Below are positions 52,280 to 61,861 of a stretch of DNA of 64,000 nucleotides, piece by piece (the stretch's first letter is position 1; each line of letters opens with the position of its first letter). The notes under the pieces were generated by a model. The model was not told the origin of the DNA, ran no database searches, and saw nothing but the letters and a program-made list of their open reading frames with translations. The stretch spans positions 6,299,001 through 6,363,000 of the forward strand of contig NZ_AP025667.1 of the NCBI RefSeq assembly GCF_022846655.1, in the 5' to 3' direction. Origin of the DNA: Streptomyces seoulensis (GTDB lineage: Bacteria; Actinomycetota; Actinomycetes; Streptomycetales; Streptomycetaceae). The position numbers and the translations under genes are program-made.

Positions 52280-53542
52280 CTACTGCCTGGCGGCCGGCGC
52301 TCCGGGGACGCCCTTCGGCGCCGGTGCCGGGCGGCCGGAGAGCAGGGAGGCCCAGCCCTTCTTGGGCGTCTCACCCACCTCCAGGGTGCGCAGCTTGGCC
52401 AGCGTCTGCGGGTCCTGGGCGTCCAGCCAGTCGGCGAGCTGGTGGAAGGAGACGCAGCGGACCTCGGACCTGGTGCACACCTCCTTGACCACGTCCTCGA
52501 TGGCACGCATGTAGGTGCCGCCGTTCCAGGACTCGAAGTGGTTGCCGATGATCAGGGGTGCGCGGTTGCCGTCGTAGGCGCGGTAGAAGCCCTTGAGCAG
52601 GCCGTCGCGCATCTCGTCGCCCCAGGTGGCGAACTTGTCGGGGTCGCCCTGGGTCTGGGTGCCGGACTGGTTGACCATGAAGTTGTAGTCCATGGTCAAC
52701 TGCTCGAAGGTGTGGCCGGGGAAGGGGACCAACTGCATGGACAGGTCCCACAGGCCCTGCCTCTTCTTCGGCCACACCTGGTCGTTGACGCCGCTGGAGT
52801 CGTAGCGGAAGCCCATCTGGCTCGCCGCCTTGACGAAGTTCTTCTGCCCTTCCAGGCAGGGGGTGCGGGCGCCGATGAGTTCCTTGTCGTAGTCGAAGGG
52901 CAGCGGCGACGACTTCTTCAGGCCCGAGTTGGTCTTCCAGGTCTTCACGAACTCCTTGGCCTGGCTGATCTCGCTCTTCCACTCGGCCACGGACCACTGG
53001 CCGGCCCCACCCTCGGGACCGCAGAAGTGACCGTTGAAGTGGGTGCCGATCTCGTTGCCCTCCAGCCAGGCCAGGCGCGCCTGCTTGGCGGTGTCGGCGA
53101 TGCCCTGCTCGTCGTTGAAGCCGATGTCGGAGCGCCCCGGCGAGTGCTGCGGCGGCTTGTACAGGTCCCGCTTCTCCTCCGGCAGCATGTACACCCCGCT
53201 GAGGAAGAACGTCATGTTCGCGCGGTTGTCCTTGGCGACCTTGCGGAAGTGCGAGAACAGCTTCTGGCTGTCCTCACCCGCGCCGTCCCAGGAGAACACC
53301 ACGAACTGCGGCGGCTTCTGACCGGGCTTCAGCTTCTCGGGCCGGGGCAGGTGCGGCTGCGCGCCGGTGTACGCGGTGGAGCCGTCGCCGATCAGCCGGA
53401 CGACGCTCTTGGGAGCCGGGGCGCCCTTCTGCGGGCCGGGCGCACCTTCCTTCGTCCCGTCGGAGCCGGCGCAGCCGGCGAGGGACGCGGCACCGGCAGC
53501 GGCGACCACGGCACAGACGGCGATCCTCTGGGTGGCGGCCAT
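52280..53542 (-). CDS. Secreted lipoprotein related to polysaccharide deacetylases
   Basis: A 420-residue lipoprotein: signal peptide with lipobox SLAGC, Pro/Gly/Lys linker, then a deacetylase-like (NodB) barrel: QFVVFSWDGAGEDS at the position of the catalytic Asp motif, NMTFFLSGVYML, and GNEIGTHFNGHFCG for the metal histidines. The motifs deviate from canonical TFDDG/HxxxH, so activity is uncertain. C-terminal NHFESWNGGTYMRAIEDVV may complete the barrel. ATG at 53542. Convergent with the CooC-like gene, 3 nt between stops. Confidence 0.83.
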   Translation of the reverse strand: MAATQRIAVCAVVAAAGAASLAGCAGSDGTKEGAPGPQKGAPAPKSVVRLIGDGSTAYTGAQPHLPRPEKLKPGQKPPQFVVFSWDGAGEDSQKLFSHFRKVAKDNRANMTFFLSGVYMLPEEKRDLYKPPQHSPGRSDIGFNDEQGIADTAKQARLAWLEGNEIGTHFNGHFCGPEGGAGQWSVAEWKSEISQAKEFVKTWKTNSGLKKSSPLPFDYDKELIGARTPCLEGQKNFVKAASQMGFRYDSSGVNDQVWPKKRQGLWDLSMQLVPFPGHTFEQLTMDYNFMVNQSGTQTQGDPDKFATWGDEMRDGLLKGFYRAYDGNRAPLIIGNHFESWNGGTYMRAIEDVVKEVCTRSEVRCVSFHQLADWLDAQDPQTLAKLRTLEVGETPKKGWASLLSGRPAPAPKGVPGAPAARQ

Positions 53543-53891
53543 GTTCCGCCCACCTTCTTCCTTCTCTCGGGCGAACTCTCAGGCGAACGCCGGTGAGGGC
53601 GTTTTCTGGCGATCCGCCGGATTCCTCCCGGCGGGGCCGTCAAGGTCGCACGGGGTCGAGAAGGAATTAATACGACAAGCCGATTAAATGCCCGCTTCAC
53701 TCGGCAGAGTGCACATATGTGCCATTTGCTTCGAAAAGATATGCCGAGCCTTTACTCTGGATTACGATCCGTTTACCGAGCGTTGAACCATCCCGCCGCT
53801 GCACGCCGTGACCCACGGCCGCGACCGAACCCCCCGCCCCTGGCGGGAACCCCCCAGTCCGCGACCGCGCTGCCCCGGAGGAGACGGGAAC
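53543..53891. other. Divergent AT-rich promoter region
   Basis: 349 nt between the deacetylase-like and SulP genes. 53660-53785 is strikingly AT-rich for this genome (TTAATACGACAAGCCGATTA). It contains the 12-bp perfect palindrome GCACATATGTGC (53711-53722) and GGAT-TACG-ATCC (near 53760). No gene seen. Confidence 0.6.
53711..53722. promoter_or_regulatory. Perfect palindrome GCACATATGTGC, candidate operator
   Basis: 12-bp uninterrupted palindrome in the AT-rich divergent region, 169 nt before the SulP-carbonic anhydrase start and 169 nt before the lipoprotein start, so equidistant from both. Confidence 0.4.
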
Positions 53892-56291
53892 ATGCCAGCC
53901 TGCGCACCCCCTCGAACCCAGCACTCCCCGCCCCACACCAGCCCACCGCCCCGACGCCGCCGCTTCCGCGTCGAGAGCGCCGACATCTCCGCGTCCGTCG
54001 CGGTCTTCCTCATCGCCCTGCCGCTCTCGCTGGGCATCGCCCTGGCGACCGGCGCCCCGCTCCAGGCGGGTCTGGTCGCCGCGGCGGTCGGCGGAATCGT
54101 CGCCGGACGGATCGGCGGCTGCCCGTTGCAGGTCAGCGGGCCCGCGGCCGGACTGACCGTGGTCACCGCCGACCTCATCCACCAGTACGGCTGGCGGGCG
54201 ACCTGCGGCATCACCGTCCTCGCCGGGATCGCCCAGCTCGGCCTCGGCTGTCTGCGGGTGGCGCGCGGCGCGCTCGCCGTCAGCCCGGCGGTCGTGCACG
54301 GCATGCTCGCGGGCATCGGTGTCACCATCGCCGTGGCTCAACTGCACATCGTGCTCGGCGGCAGCCCGGACAGCTCCGTCCTCGCCAACCTGCGCGCGCT
54401 CCCCGCCCAGTTGGCCCACCTCGATCCGGCCGCCGTGGCGATGAGCGCGCTGACCCTGACCCTCCTACTGGCCTGGCCCCGCATCCCCGGCCGAGCGGGC
54501 ACCCTGCTGCGCAAGGTCCCGGCCGCTCTGGTCGCCGTCATCGGGGCCACCGTGACGGCGGCGCTGACCGGACTGACCCTGCCCCGCGTCGATCTGCCGT
54601 CCTGGCGCAGCCACGCCCTGGCCGGGCTCCCCGAGGGGCCGACGCTCGGCATCGTCGCCGCGGTGCTCACCACCACCCTGGTGTGCAGCGTGCAGTCGCT
54701 GCTCGGCGCGGTGGCCGTGGACAAGCTGGCCTCCGCCCGGACCGGTCCCGCCCGCGTCGGGCGCTCCGACCTCGACCGCGAGCTGCTCGGCCAAGGCGCG
54801 GCCAACATCGTCTCCGGCGCACTCGGCGGACTGCCGGTCGCCGGGGTGGCCGTGCGGAGTACGGCGAACGTGAACTCCGGTGCCGTGAGCCGGAACTCCA
54901 CCATGCTGCACGGCGTCCTGGTCGTGATCGCCGCCCTGCTGATGGTGCCGCTCCTGGAGCAGATCCCGCTCGCCTCGCTCGCCGCACTGGTGATGGCGGT
55001 CGGCATCCAGATGGTGTCCCTGAACCACATCCGCACGGTGACCCGGCACCGTGAGGTACCGGTGTACGCCGTCACCACCCTCGGCGTGATCTGCCTCGGT
55101 GTCCTGGAGGGCGTGCTCCTCGGTATCGCCGTGGCCGTCGCCCTCGCCCTGCACCGCCTCACCCACACCCGCATCACGCACAGCGAGAAGGAGGGCGTCC
55201 ATCACGTCCATGTACGCGGCCAGTTGACCTTCCTCGCCGTGCCCCGGCTCAGCAGAGCCCTGCACCGCGTGCCCCACGGTGCCCGTGCCGTGGTGGAGCT
55301 GGACGGTTCGTTCATGGACCACGCGGCGTACGAGTCGCTCCAGGACTGGAAGACTTCCCACACCGCGCGGGGCGGCTCCGCCGAGCTGAAGGACCGCCGT
55401 ACCGGAGTGCGGAGCGCGGGCACCCCCTCCTCCACCGTCTGCCGGTGCCGCCCCTGGACACCGTGGCGCAATCACCGGTGCGACGTGCCGTTGCCGGCGG
55501 CTGGGGAGCGGGCACCCGGCGTGCCGGAGGACTCCGCCGCGCCCTTTGGCGCGGACGCCCTGCGCGAGACGGCCGGCTCCAGGACGACCCGCCCCCGCAC
55601 CGACACCCATGAACTCGCCCGGGGCATCAGCTCGTTCCAGCGGAACACCGCGCCGCTGGTGCGGGAGGAGCTGGCCCGGCTGGCCAAGGAGGGGCAGCGG
55701 CCCTCACAACTGTTCCTCACCTGCGCCGACTCCCGGCTCGTCACCTCGATGATCACCGCCAGTGGTCCCGGCGACCTGTTCGTGGTGCGCAACGTCGGCA
55801 ACCTGGTGCCGCCGCCCGCCCAGGAGCACTCCGACGACTCGGTGGCGGCCGCCATCGAGTACGCGGTGGACGTGCTCGGGGTCAGGTCGATCACCGTGTG
55901 CGGGCACTCCGGATGCGGGGCGATGCAGGCCCTGCTGACCGCGGAACCCGGTGCCGCGACGACCCCGCTGCGCCGGTGGCTGCGGCACGGGGAGCCGAGC
56001 CTGGACCGGATGGCCGGCGGGCGCCCGGAGCGGCCCAGGCTGGCCGCGCGACCGGTGGCCGACTCCGTGGAGGAGCTGTGCCTGACCAATGTGGTGCAGC
56101 AACTGGCGCACCTGCGGGCGCACGAGCCGGTCGCGCGCGCCCTGGCGGCCGGTGCGCTGGAGCTGCACGGCATGTACTTCCACGTCGGCGAGGCGCGGGC
56201 GTACCTGCTCGGGGACGAGGGGGACGGAGAGGTGTTCCACGACGTGAGAGAGGACGTGCGAGAGGGGTCGGAGGTGGGCAGCTTGGTCTGA
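53892..56291 (+). CDS. SulP transporter-carbonic anhydrase fusion
   Basis: A 799-residue fusion. Residues ~25-440: SulP anion transporter with about 11-12 helices (ISASVAVFLIALPLSLGIALA; CPLQVSGPAAGLTVVTADLI). Residues ~445-520: STAS-like segment (VHHVHVRGQLTFLAVPRLSRAL). After a basic, Cys-containing linker, residues ~575-790 are a beta-carbonic anhydrase with the zinc ligands in FLTCADSRLV (Cys, plus Asp-Arg dyad) and CGHSGCGAM (His, Cys). Likely bicarbonate uptake or export coupled to CO2 hydration. ATG at 53892 with GGAGGAGACGG upstream. Confidence 0.93.
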   Translation: MPACAPPRTQHSPPHTSPPPRRRRFRVESADISASVAVFLIALPLSLGIALATGAPLQAGLVAAAVGGIVAGRIGGCPLQVSGPAAGLTVVTADLIHQYGWRATCGITVLAGIAQLGLGCLRVARGALAVSPAVVHGMLAGIGVTIAVAQLHIVLGGSPDSSVLANLRALPAQLAHLDPAAVAMSALTLTLLLAWPRIPGRAGTLLRKVPAALVAVIGATVTAALTGLTLPRVDLPSWRSHALAGLPEGPTLGIVAAVLTTTLVCSVQSLLGAVAVDKLASARTGPARVGRSDLDRELLGQGAANIVSGALGGLPVAGVAVRSTANVNSGAVSRNSTMLHGVLVVIAALLMVPLLEQIPLASLAALVMAVGIQMVSLNHIRTVTRHREVPVYAVTTLGVICLGVLEGVLLGIAVAVALALHRLTHTRITHSEKEGVHHVHVRGQLTFLAVPRLSRALHRVPHGARAVVELDGSFMDHAAYESLQDWKTSHTARGGSAELKDRRTGVRSAGTPSSTVCRCRPWTPWRNHRCDVPLPAAGERAPGVPEDSAAPFGADALRETAGSRTTRPRTDTHELARGISSFQRNTAPLVREELARLAKEGQRPSQLFLTCADSRLVTSMITASGPGDLFVVRNVGNLVPPPAQEHSDDSVAAAIEYAVDVLGVRSITVCGHSGCGAMQALLTAEPGAATTPLRRWLRHGEPSLDRMAGGRPERPRLAARPVADSVEELCLTNVVQQLAHLRAHEPVARALAAGALELHGMYFHVGEARAYLLGDEGDGEVFHDVREDVREGSEVGSLV

Positions 56292-56311
56292 GTGGCCACC
56301 CCGCCCGGTGA

Positions 56312-56340
56312 CCGCAGAAAGGTCTAAACCAATTCTGCGG
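56312..56340 (+). promoter_or_regulatory. Palindrome upstream of acs containing a DasR dre-like site
   Basis: Outer arms CCGCAGAA (56312-56319)/TTCTGCGG (56333-56340) enclose AGGTCTAAACCA. The 16-mer at 56318-56333 matches the DasR consensus (ACTGGTCTAGACCACT, from memory) at 12 positions including the GGTCTA and ACCA cores. The same sequence can fold as a terminator for the SulP gene (stop 56291). Both roles are possible. Confidence 0.5.
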
Positions 56341-56418
56341 TCCACCCTTGTCATCAGCCCCGACGTCTGATGAGGTGTGGCCTGGGACACAACGGACACC
56401 CTGGGAAAGGGAGATGTC

Positions 56419-58374
56419 GTGAGCAACGAGAGCCTGGCCAACCTTCTTCGGGAGGAGCGACGCTTCGCGCCGCCGGCCGATCTGGCCGCGAACGCCAACG
56501 TCACGGCCGAGGCGTACGAAAAGGCCGACGCCGACCGGCTCGGCTTCTGGGCCGAGCAGGCCCGCAGGCTGAGCTGGGCCAAGGAGCCGACGAAGACGCT
56601 GGACTGGTCGAACCCGCCGTTCGCCAAGTGGTTCGAGGACGGCGAGCTGAACGTCGCCTACAACTGCGTGGACCGGCATGTGGAGGCCGGCAACGGCGAC
56701 CGCGTCGCCATCCACTTCGAGGGCGAGCCGGGCGACAGCCGCTCCCTCACCTACGCCGAGCTGAAGGACGAGGTCTCCAAGGCGGCCAACGCGCTGCTGG
56801 AGCTGGGTGTCCGCAAGGGCGACCGGGTCGCCATCTACATGCCGATGATCCCCGAGACCGCGATCGCCATGCTGGCCTCGGCCCGCATCGGCGCCGCGCA
56901 CTCGGTGGTCTTCGGCGGCTTCTCCGCGGACGCGCTGGCCACCCGCATCAAGGACGCGGACGCCAAGGTCGTCATCACCGCCGACGGCGGATACCGCCGC
57001 GGCCAGCCGTCCGCGCTCAAGCCCGCCGTGGACGACGCGGTCGCCAAGGCCGGCACCGTCGAGCACGTGCTGGTGGTCCGCCGTACCGGGCAGGACGTGG
57101 CGTTCGACGCCGAGCGGGACGTGTGGTGGGACGAGCTGGTCGGGCGCCAGTCGGCCGAGCACACCCCGGAGGCGTTCGACGCGGAGCACCCGCTGTTCAT
57201 CCTCTACACCTCCGGCACCACGGGTAAGCCCAAGGGCATCCTGCACACCTCGGGCGGCTACCTCACCCAGGCCGCATACACCCACTGGGCCGTGTTCGAC
57301 CTCAAGCCGGAGACGGACGTCTACTGGTGCACGGCCGACGTCGGCTGGGTCACCGGCCACTCGTACATCGTGTACGGCCCGCTGGCCAACGGCGCGACGC
57401 AGGTGATGTACGAGGGCACCCCGGACACCCCGCACCAGGGCCGCTTCTGGGAGATCGTCGAGAAGTACCGGGTCTCGATCCTGTACACCGCGCCGACCGC
57501 GATCCGGACGTTCATGAAGTGGGGCGACGACATCCCCGCACAGTTCGACCTGACCTCGCTCAGGGTGCTGGGTTCGGTGGGCGAGCCGATCAACCCCGAG
57601 GCGTGGGTCTGGTACCGCAAGAACATCGGCGCCGACCGCACCCCGGTCGTGGACACCTGGTGGCAGACCGAGACCGGCGCGATGATGATCTCGCCGCTGC
57701 CGGGCGTGACCGAGACCAAGCCCGGTTCCGCGCAGCGCCCGCTGCCCGGCATCAGCGCCACCGTCGTCGACGACGAGGCCAACGAGGTGCCGAACGGGGG
57801 CGGCGGCTACCTGGTCCTCACCGAGCCGTGGCCGTCGATGCTCCGCACCATCTGGGGCGACGACCAGCGGTTCCTGGACACGTACTGGTCGCGTTTCCAG
57901 GGCAAGTACTTCGCCGGGGACGGCGCGAAGAAGGACGACGACGGGGACATCTGGCTCCTCGGCCGCGTGGACGACGTGATGCTGGTGTCGGGCCACAACA
58001 TCTCCACCACGGAGGTGGAGTCGGCGCTGGTGTCGCACCCCGCCGTCGCCGAGGCGGCCGTCGTCGGCGCGGCCGACGAGACGACCGGACAGGCCATCGT
58101 CGCGTTCGTCATCCTGCGCGGCTCGGCCGCCGAGGACGAGAAGCTGGTCGCCGAGCTGCGCGACCACGTCGGCGCCACCCTCGGCCCGATCGCCAAGCCC
58201 AAGCGGGTACTGCCGGTCGCTGAGCTGCCAAAGACCCGCTCCGGGAAGATCATGCGCCGGCTGCTGCGGGACGTGGCGGAGAACCGTCAGCTCGGAGACG
58301 TCACCACGCTGACGGACTCCACGGTCATGACGCTCATCCAGTCCAAGCTGCCGTCCTCGGCGAGCGAGGACTGA
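56419..58374 (+). CDS. acs: Acetyl-CoA synthetase
   Basis: Activates acetate to acetyl-CoA via acetyl-AMP. The protein is 651 residues, the full family length. ATP-binding P-loop [33 protein letters not shown] (aromatic pocket and adenylate motif); the acetylation-controlled lysine is in [18 protein letters not shown] at 56419 with AAAGGGAG upstream. Expected to be controlled by lysine acetylation and perhaps by the palindrome 80 nt upstream. Confidence 0.97.
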   Translation: MSNESLANLLREERRFAPPADLAANANVTAEAYEKADADRLGFWAEQARRLSWAKEPTKTLDWSNPPFAKWFEDGELNVAYNCVDRHVEAGNGDRVAIHFEGEPGDSRSLTYAELKDEVSKAANALLELGVRKGDRVAIYMPMIPETAIAMLASARIGAAHSVVFGGFSADALATRIKDADAKVVITADGGYRRGQPSALKPAVDDAVAKAGTVEHVLVVRRTGQDVAFDAERDVWWDELVGRQSAEHTPEAFDAEHPLFILYTSGTTGKPKGILHTSGGYLTQAAYTHWAVFDLKPETDVYWCTADVGWVTGHSYIVYGPLANGATQVMYEGTPDTPHQGRFWEIVEKYRVSILYTAPTAIRTFMKWGDDIPAQFDLTSLRVLGSVGEPINPEAWVWYRKNIGADRTPVVDTWWQTETGAMMISPLPGVTETKPGSAQRPLPGISATVVDDEANEVPNGGGGYLVLTEPWPSMLRTIWGDDQRFLDTYWSRFQGKYFAGDGAKKDDDGDIWLLGRVDDVMLVSGHNISTTEVESALVSHPAVAEAAVVGAADETTGQAIVAFVILRGSAAEDEKLVAELRDHVGATLGPIAKPKRVLPVAELPKTRSGKIMRRLLRDVAENRQLGDVTTLTDSTVMTLIQSKLPSSASED

Positions 58375-58586
58375 GCGAGGGCTGAGCGAGGCCCAGCAGG
58401 AACAGCAGGACGAGGGGTGTCCCGGTGACCGCGCCGGGGCGCCCCTCACCCCGAGGCCGTACGGGTGCGCCCGGATGCGGCCTTGGGTAAAGTCGAGAAA
58501 GTTCGGCACATGTCAGTGCCTCAAGGTGCGCCGGGAAGTCTGGTCGGCAAGCGATCCGTCATGCCCACCACCCGGAGGTCCCCACC

Positions 58587-60029
58587 GTGGCCGCGCCCCG
58601 CACCCCCAATGCCGCCCGCAAGGCACTCGACCGCCTGTCGCTGCCCGAGCGGACCGCTGTCGCGGATGCGCTGCGCACCGAGACCGTGGGCGGTGTCCTC
58701 CTGCTCGCCGCCGCCGTCGCGGCGCTGATCTGGGCCAACATCCCGGCGCTGAGCCACGCCTACGAAGCCGTCAGCCACTTCCACCTCGGCCCCTCCGCCC
58801 TCGGCCTGAATCTCTCGGTCGCCCACTGGGCCGCCGACGGCCTGCTGGCGATCTTCTTCTTCGTCGCCGGGGTCGAGCTGAAGCGGGAACTGGTCGCCGG
58901 GGACCTGCGCGACCCCAAGGCGGCCGTACTGCCCGTGGTGGCCGCGCTGTGCGGGATGGCCGTACCCGCGCTGGTGTACACGCTCACCAGCCTCACCGGA
59001 GGCGGCTCGGCGGCCGGCTGGGCGGTGCCGACCGCCACCGACATCGCCTTCGCGCTGGCCGTCCTCGCGGTGATCGGCACCTCGCTGCCCAGCGCGCTGC
59101 GCGCCTTCCTGCTGACCCTCGCCGTGGTGGACGACCTCTTCGCCATCCTGATCATCGCGGTCTTCTTCACCAGCCGGATCGACTTCGCCGCGCTCGGCGG
59201 GGCCGTCGCCGCCCTGGCCCTGTTCTGGCTGTTGCTGCGCAAGGGGGTGCGCGGCTGGTACGTGTACGTGCCGCTGGCGCTGGTGATCTGGGCGCTGATG
59301 TACAACAGCGGCGTGCACGCGACCATCGCCGGTGTGGCGATGGGCCTGATGCTCCGTTGCGTCACCCGTGAGGGTGAGGAGCGGTCACCGGGTGAACGGC
59401 TGGAGCACCTGGTGCGGCCACTGTCGGCCGGGCTCGCGGTGCCGCTGTTCGCGCTGTTCAGCGCGGGGGTACCGGTGTCCGGCGGAGCGCTCGCGCGGGT
59501 GTTCACTCAGCCGGAGACGCTCGGCGTGGTGCTCGGGCTGGTCGTGGGCAAGACGATCGGTGTCTTCGGCGGGACCTGGCTGACCGTGCGCTTCACCCGC
59601 GCCTCGCTGAGCGACGGGCTGGCCTGGGCGGACGTGTTCGCGGTCGCCACGCTCGCCGGGATCGGCTTCACCGTCTCCCTGCTCATCGGCGAGCTGGCCT
59701 TCACCGGCGACGCCGCCATGACCGCCGAGGTGAAGGCGTCCGTCCTCGTCGGATCGCTGATCGCGGCCATCTGTGCGACCGTGCTGCTGAAGATACGTAA
59801 CGCCAGGTACCGGCGGCTGTGCGAGGACGAGGAGCGCGACGAGGACCTGGACGGCATCCCCGACGTCTATGAGCAGGACGACCCGGCGTACCACCTGCGC
59901 ATGGCCGAGATCCACGAGGGAAAGGCCGCCGAGCACCGGCGCACGGCCGCCGAGCTGGCCGCCGCCGCGCGCCACGCGCGTGCCGAAGTGCCGGGCGGGG
60001 CAGGCGATGAGAACGGTCGTCCGGCATGA
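58587..60029 (+). CDS. nhaA: Na+/H+ antiporter NhaA
   Basis: Twelve-helix antiporter, 480 residues, exporting Na+ in exchange for protons. The ion-binding aspartate pair is in TLAVVDDLFAILIIAVFF; WAVPTATDIAFALAVLAVIG and LLAIFFFVAGVELKREL are typical NhaA segments. A ~70-residue charged C-terminal extension (CEDEERDEDLDGIPDVYEQD) is unlike E. coli NhaA and cytoplasmic. GTG at 58587 with GGAGG upstream. It heads a cluster with a holin-like protein and a hydrolase. Confidence 0.96.
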   Translation: MAAPRTPNAARKALDRLSLPERTAVADALRTETVGGVLLLAAAVAALIWANIPALSHAYEAVSHFHLGPSALGLNLSVAHWAADGLLAIFFFVAGVELKRELVAGDLRDPKAAVLPVVAALCGMAVPALVYTLTSLTGGGSAAGWAVPTATDIAFALAVLAVIGTSLPSALRAFLLTLAVVDDLFAILIIAVFFTSRIDFAALGGAVAALALFWLLLRKGVRGWYVYVPLALVIWALMYNSGVHATIAGVAMGLMLRCVTREGEERSPGERLEHLVRPLSAGLAVPLFALFSAGVPVSGGALARVFTQPETLGVVLGLVVGKTIGVFGGTWLTVRFTRASLSDGLAWADVFAVATLAGIGFTVSLLIGELAFTGDAAMTAEVKASVLVGSLIAAICATVLLKIRNARYRRLCEDEERDEDLDGIPDVYEQDDPAYHLRMAEIHEGKAAEHRRTAAELAAAARHARAEVPGGAGDENGRPA

Positions 60030-60084
60030 TCTGACGAGACGGTACAAAACAAGACGGCACCACAGAGCAGAGGGAGAGAACGCG

Positions 60085-60564
60085 ATGAGCGCACCCGACG
60101 GCAGCCCGGTCGGCGCCGAACACAGCATCGGCCAACTGGTCGCCTCGGCGACGACCGAGATGTCGGCGCTGGTGCACGACGAGATCGCGCTGGCGAAGGC
60201 GCAGCTCAAGCGGGACGTGAAGCGCGGCGCGGCGAGCGGCGGGGCCTTCTCGGTCGCGGGCGCGGTGCTGGTGTTCTCGCTGCCGATGCTCAACTTCGCG
60301 CTGGCGTACGGCATCCGGACCTGGAGCCACTGGAACCTCGCGGTGTGCTTCCTGCTGTCCTTCGCGGCCAACGTGCTGCTGGCCGGCCTGCTCGCCCTGA
60401 TCGGCGTGACGTTCGCCAAGAAGGCCAAGAAGAGCAAGGGCCCGCAGAAGGTCGCCGCGTCCATGAAGCAGTCGGCGGGCGTGCTCCAGAAGGCCAAGCC
60501 GCACCCGCGCGAGCTGCCTGCGGCGGACCGCACCCGCAAGGCTGTGGCACGCTCGTCCTCATGA
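60085..60564 (+). CDS. Phage holin family-like membrane protein
   Basis: A 159-residue protein with an amphipathic N-terminal helix (LVASATTEMSALVHDEIALAKAQLKRDV) and two transmembrane segments (GGAFSVAGAVLVFSLPMLNFALAYG; LAVCFLLSFAANVLLAGLLALIGV), then a Lys-rich tail. This matches the 'putative actinobacterial holin-X/Phage_holin_3_6' family, a chromosomal membrane protein rather than a phage gene. ATG at 60085 with AGGGAG. It overlaps the hydrolase start by 4 nt (ATGA). Confidence 0.88.
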   Translation: MSAPDGSPVGAEHSIGQLVASATTEMSALVHDEIALAKAQLKRDVKRGAASGGAFSVAGAVLVFSLPMLNFALAYGIRTWSHWNLAVCFLLSFAANVLLAGLLALIGVTFAKKAKKSKGPQKVAASMKQSAGVLQKAKPHPRELPAADRTRKAVARSSS

Positions 60565-61496
60565 CGGAACCCGCCGCCGCACCAGCCGTACGCCTCGACC
60601 TGCCCTCCGGGGAGCAGGTGACGCACCGGGACGTCGCCGCCAACGGCGCGCGTTTCCACATCGCCGAACTGGGCGACGGCCCCCTGGTGCTGCTGCTGCA
60701 CGGCTTCCCGCAGTTCTGGTGGACCTGGCGGTACCAGTTGTCCGCGCTGGCGGGCGCGGGCTACCGGGCCGTCGCCATGGATCTGCGGGGCGTCGGCGGC
60801 AGCGACCGCACCCCGCGCGGGTACGACCCGGCCAACCTCGCGCTGGACGTCACCGGGGTGATCCGCTCGCTCGGCGAGCCGGACGCCGCGCTGGTCGGCC
60901 ACGACCTGGGCGGTTACCTGGCGTGGACGGCGGCGGCGATGCGGCCGAAGCTGGTGCGGCGGCTCGCCGTGGTGTCCATGCCGCACCCCCGGCGCTGGCG
61001 CGCGGCGATGCTGCGGGACGCCCGGCAGACGGCGGCCAGCTCCTACATCTGGGGTTTCCAGCGGCCGTGGATCCCGGAGCGCCAGCTCACCGCCGACGAC
61101 GGCGCGCTGGTGGGAGAACTGATCCGGAACTGGTCCGGCCCCCGGCTGCCGGAGGACGCGGACGTGGAGGCGTACCAGCGGGCGATGTGCGTCCCGTCGA
61201 CGGCGCACTGCTCGATCGAGCCGTACCGCTGGCTGGTGCGTTCGCTGGCGCGGCCGGACGGCATCCAGTTCAACCGGCGGATGAAGCGCCCGGTCCGGGT
61301 GCCGACGCTGCATCTGCACGGCTCGCTGGACCCGGTCACCCGGACGCGCAGCGCGGCCGGTTCGGGCGAGTACGTGGAGGCGCCGTACCGCTGGCGGCTG
61401 TTCGACGGGCTCGGGCACTTCCCGCACGAGGAGGACCCGGTGGCGTTCTCCACCGAGCTGATCAGTTGGCTGAAGGACCCCGAACCCGATCGGTGA
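60561..61496 (+). CDS. Epoxide hydrolase-like alpha/beta hydrolase
   Basis: A 311-residue alpha/beta hydrolase. Nucleophile motif LVGHDLGGYLAWTAA has Asp where esterases have Ser, and the oxyanion motif is LLHGFPQFWWTWRYQ, both epoxide hydrolase features. The Asp of the charge relay is probably in GSLDPVTR and the His in GLGHFPHEEDP. Hydration of an epoxide is the likely reaction; natural substrate unknown. Translation coupled to the holin-like gene by the ATGA overlap. Confidence 0.92.
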   Translation: MTEPAAAPAVRLDLPSGEQVTHRDVAANGARFHIAELGDGPLVLLLHGFPQFWWTWRYQLSALAGAGYRAVAMDLRGVGGSDRTPRGYDPANLALDVTGVIRSLGEPDAALVGHDLGGYLAWTAAAMRPKLVRRLAVVSMPHPRRWRAAMLRDARQTAASSYIWGFQRPWIPERQLTADDGALVGELIRNWSGPRLPEDADVEAYQRAMCVPSTAHCSIEPYRWLVRSLARPDGIQFNRRMKRPVRVPTLHLHGSLDPVTRTRSAAGSGEYVEAPYRWRLFDGLGHFPHEEDPVAFSTELISWLKDPEPDR

Positions 61497-61861
61497 CCGT
61501 TCGGGTGCGCTGAGTGTCCGTTTTCCCGACCGTTTCGGACAACTTGTCCACCGAACTGCCACATGCCTGACGCATAGGCCGATCGGGGGGCCCGGAGGTG
61601 GTTATGGACCTTGGGCCGGGGGCACACGTCGGGGTATGGGCTGGACGCACGACTACGGTGACGCACCCCGCGAACGACGCTCGGTCTCCGGGCCGACATC
61701 GCCACAACGAGGAACGCCGCAACTCGCGGAGGCGGACCCGAGGGTGGGGATTCCGCGTATCCTGCGCCGCCGGGCCCGCTGGGTGTCCGTGCGCCTGCGT
61801 CACACCACGCGCGCCTGAGCCTCCGCCGCACCGCTGACCCGCCCCGGCCCCATGTGGGCCG
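61497..61861. other. Intergenic region with possible promoter and doubtful small ORFs
   Basis: 365 nt between the hydrolase stop and the MarP-like stop. A GGACAA-C-TTGTCC palindrome is at 61537-61549. GGAGG (61589-61600 area) precedes an ATG at ~61604 opening a 77-codon frame, and a 60-codon frame starts at 61636 in another register. Neither has clear coding bias or a recognisable product, so neither is called as a gene. Confidence 0.5.

Noticed and set aside
61604..61837. Two overlapping small open frames in the gap after the epoxide hydrolase gene
   Set aside because: One has a fair Shine-Dalgarno, but neither shows clear coding bias or homology I can recall, and related genomes have no gene here as far as I remember.
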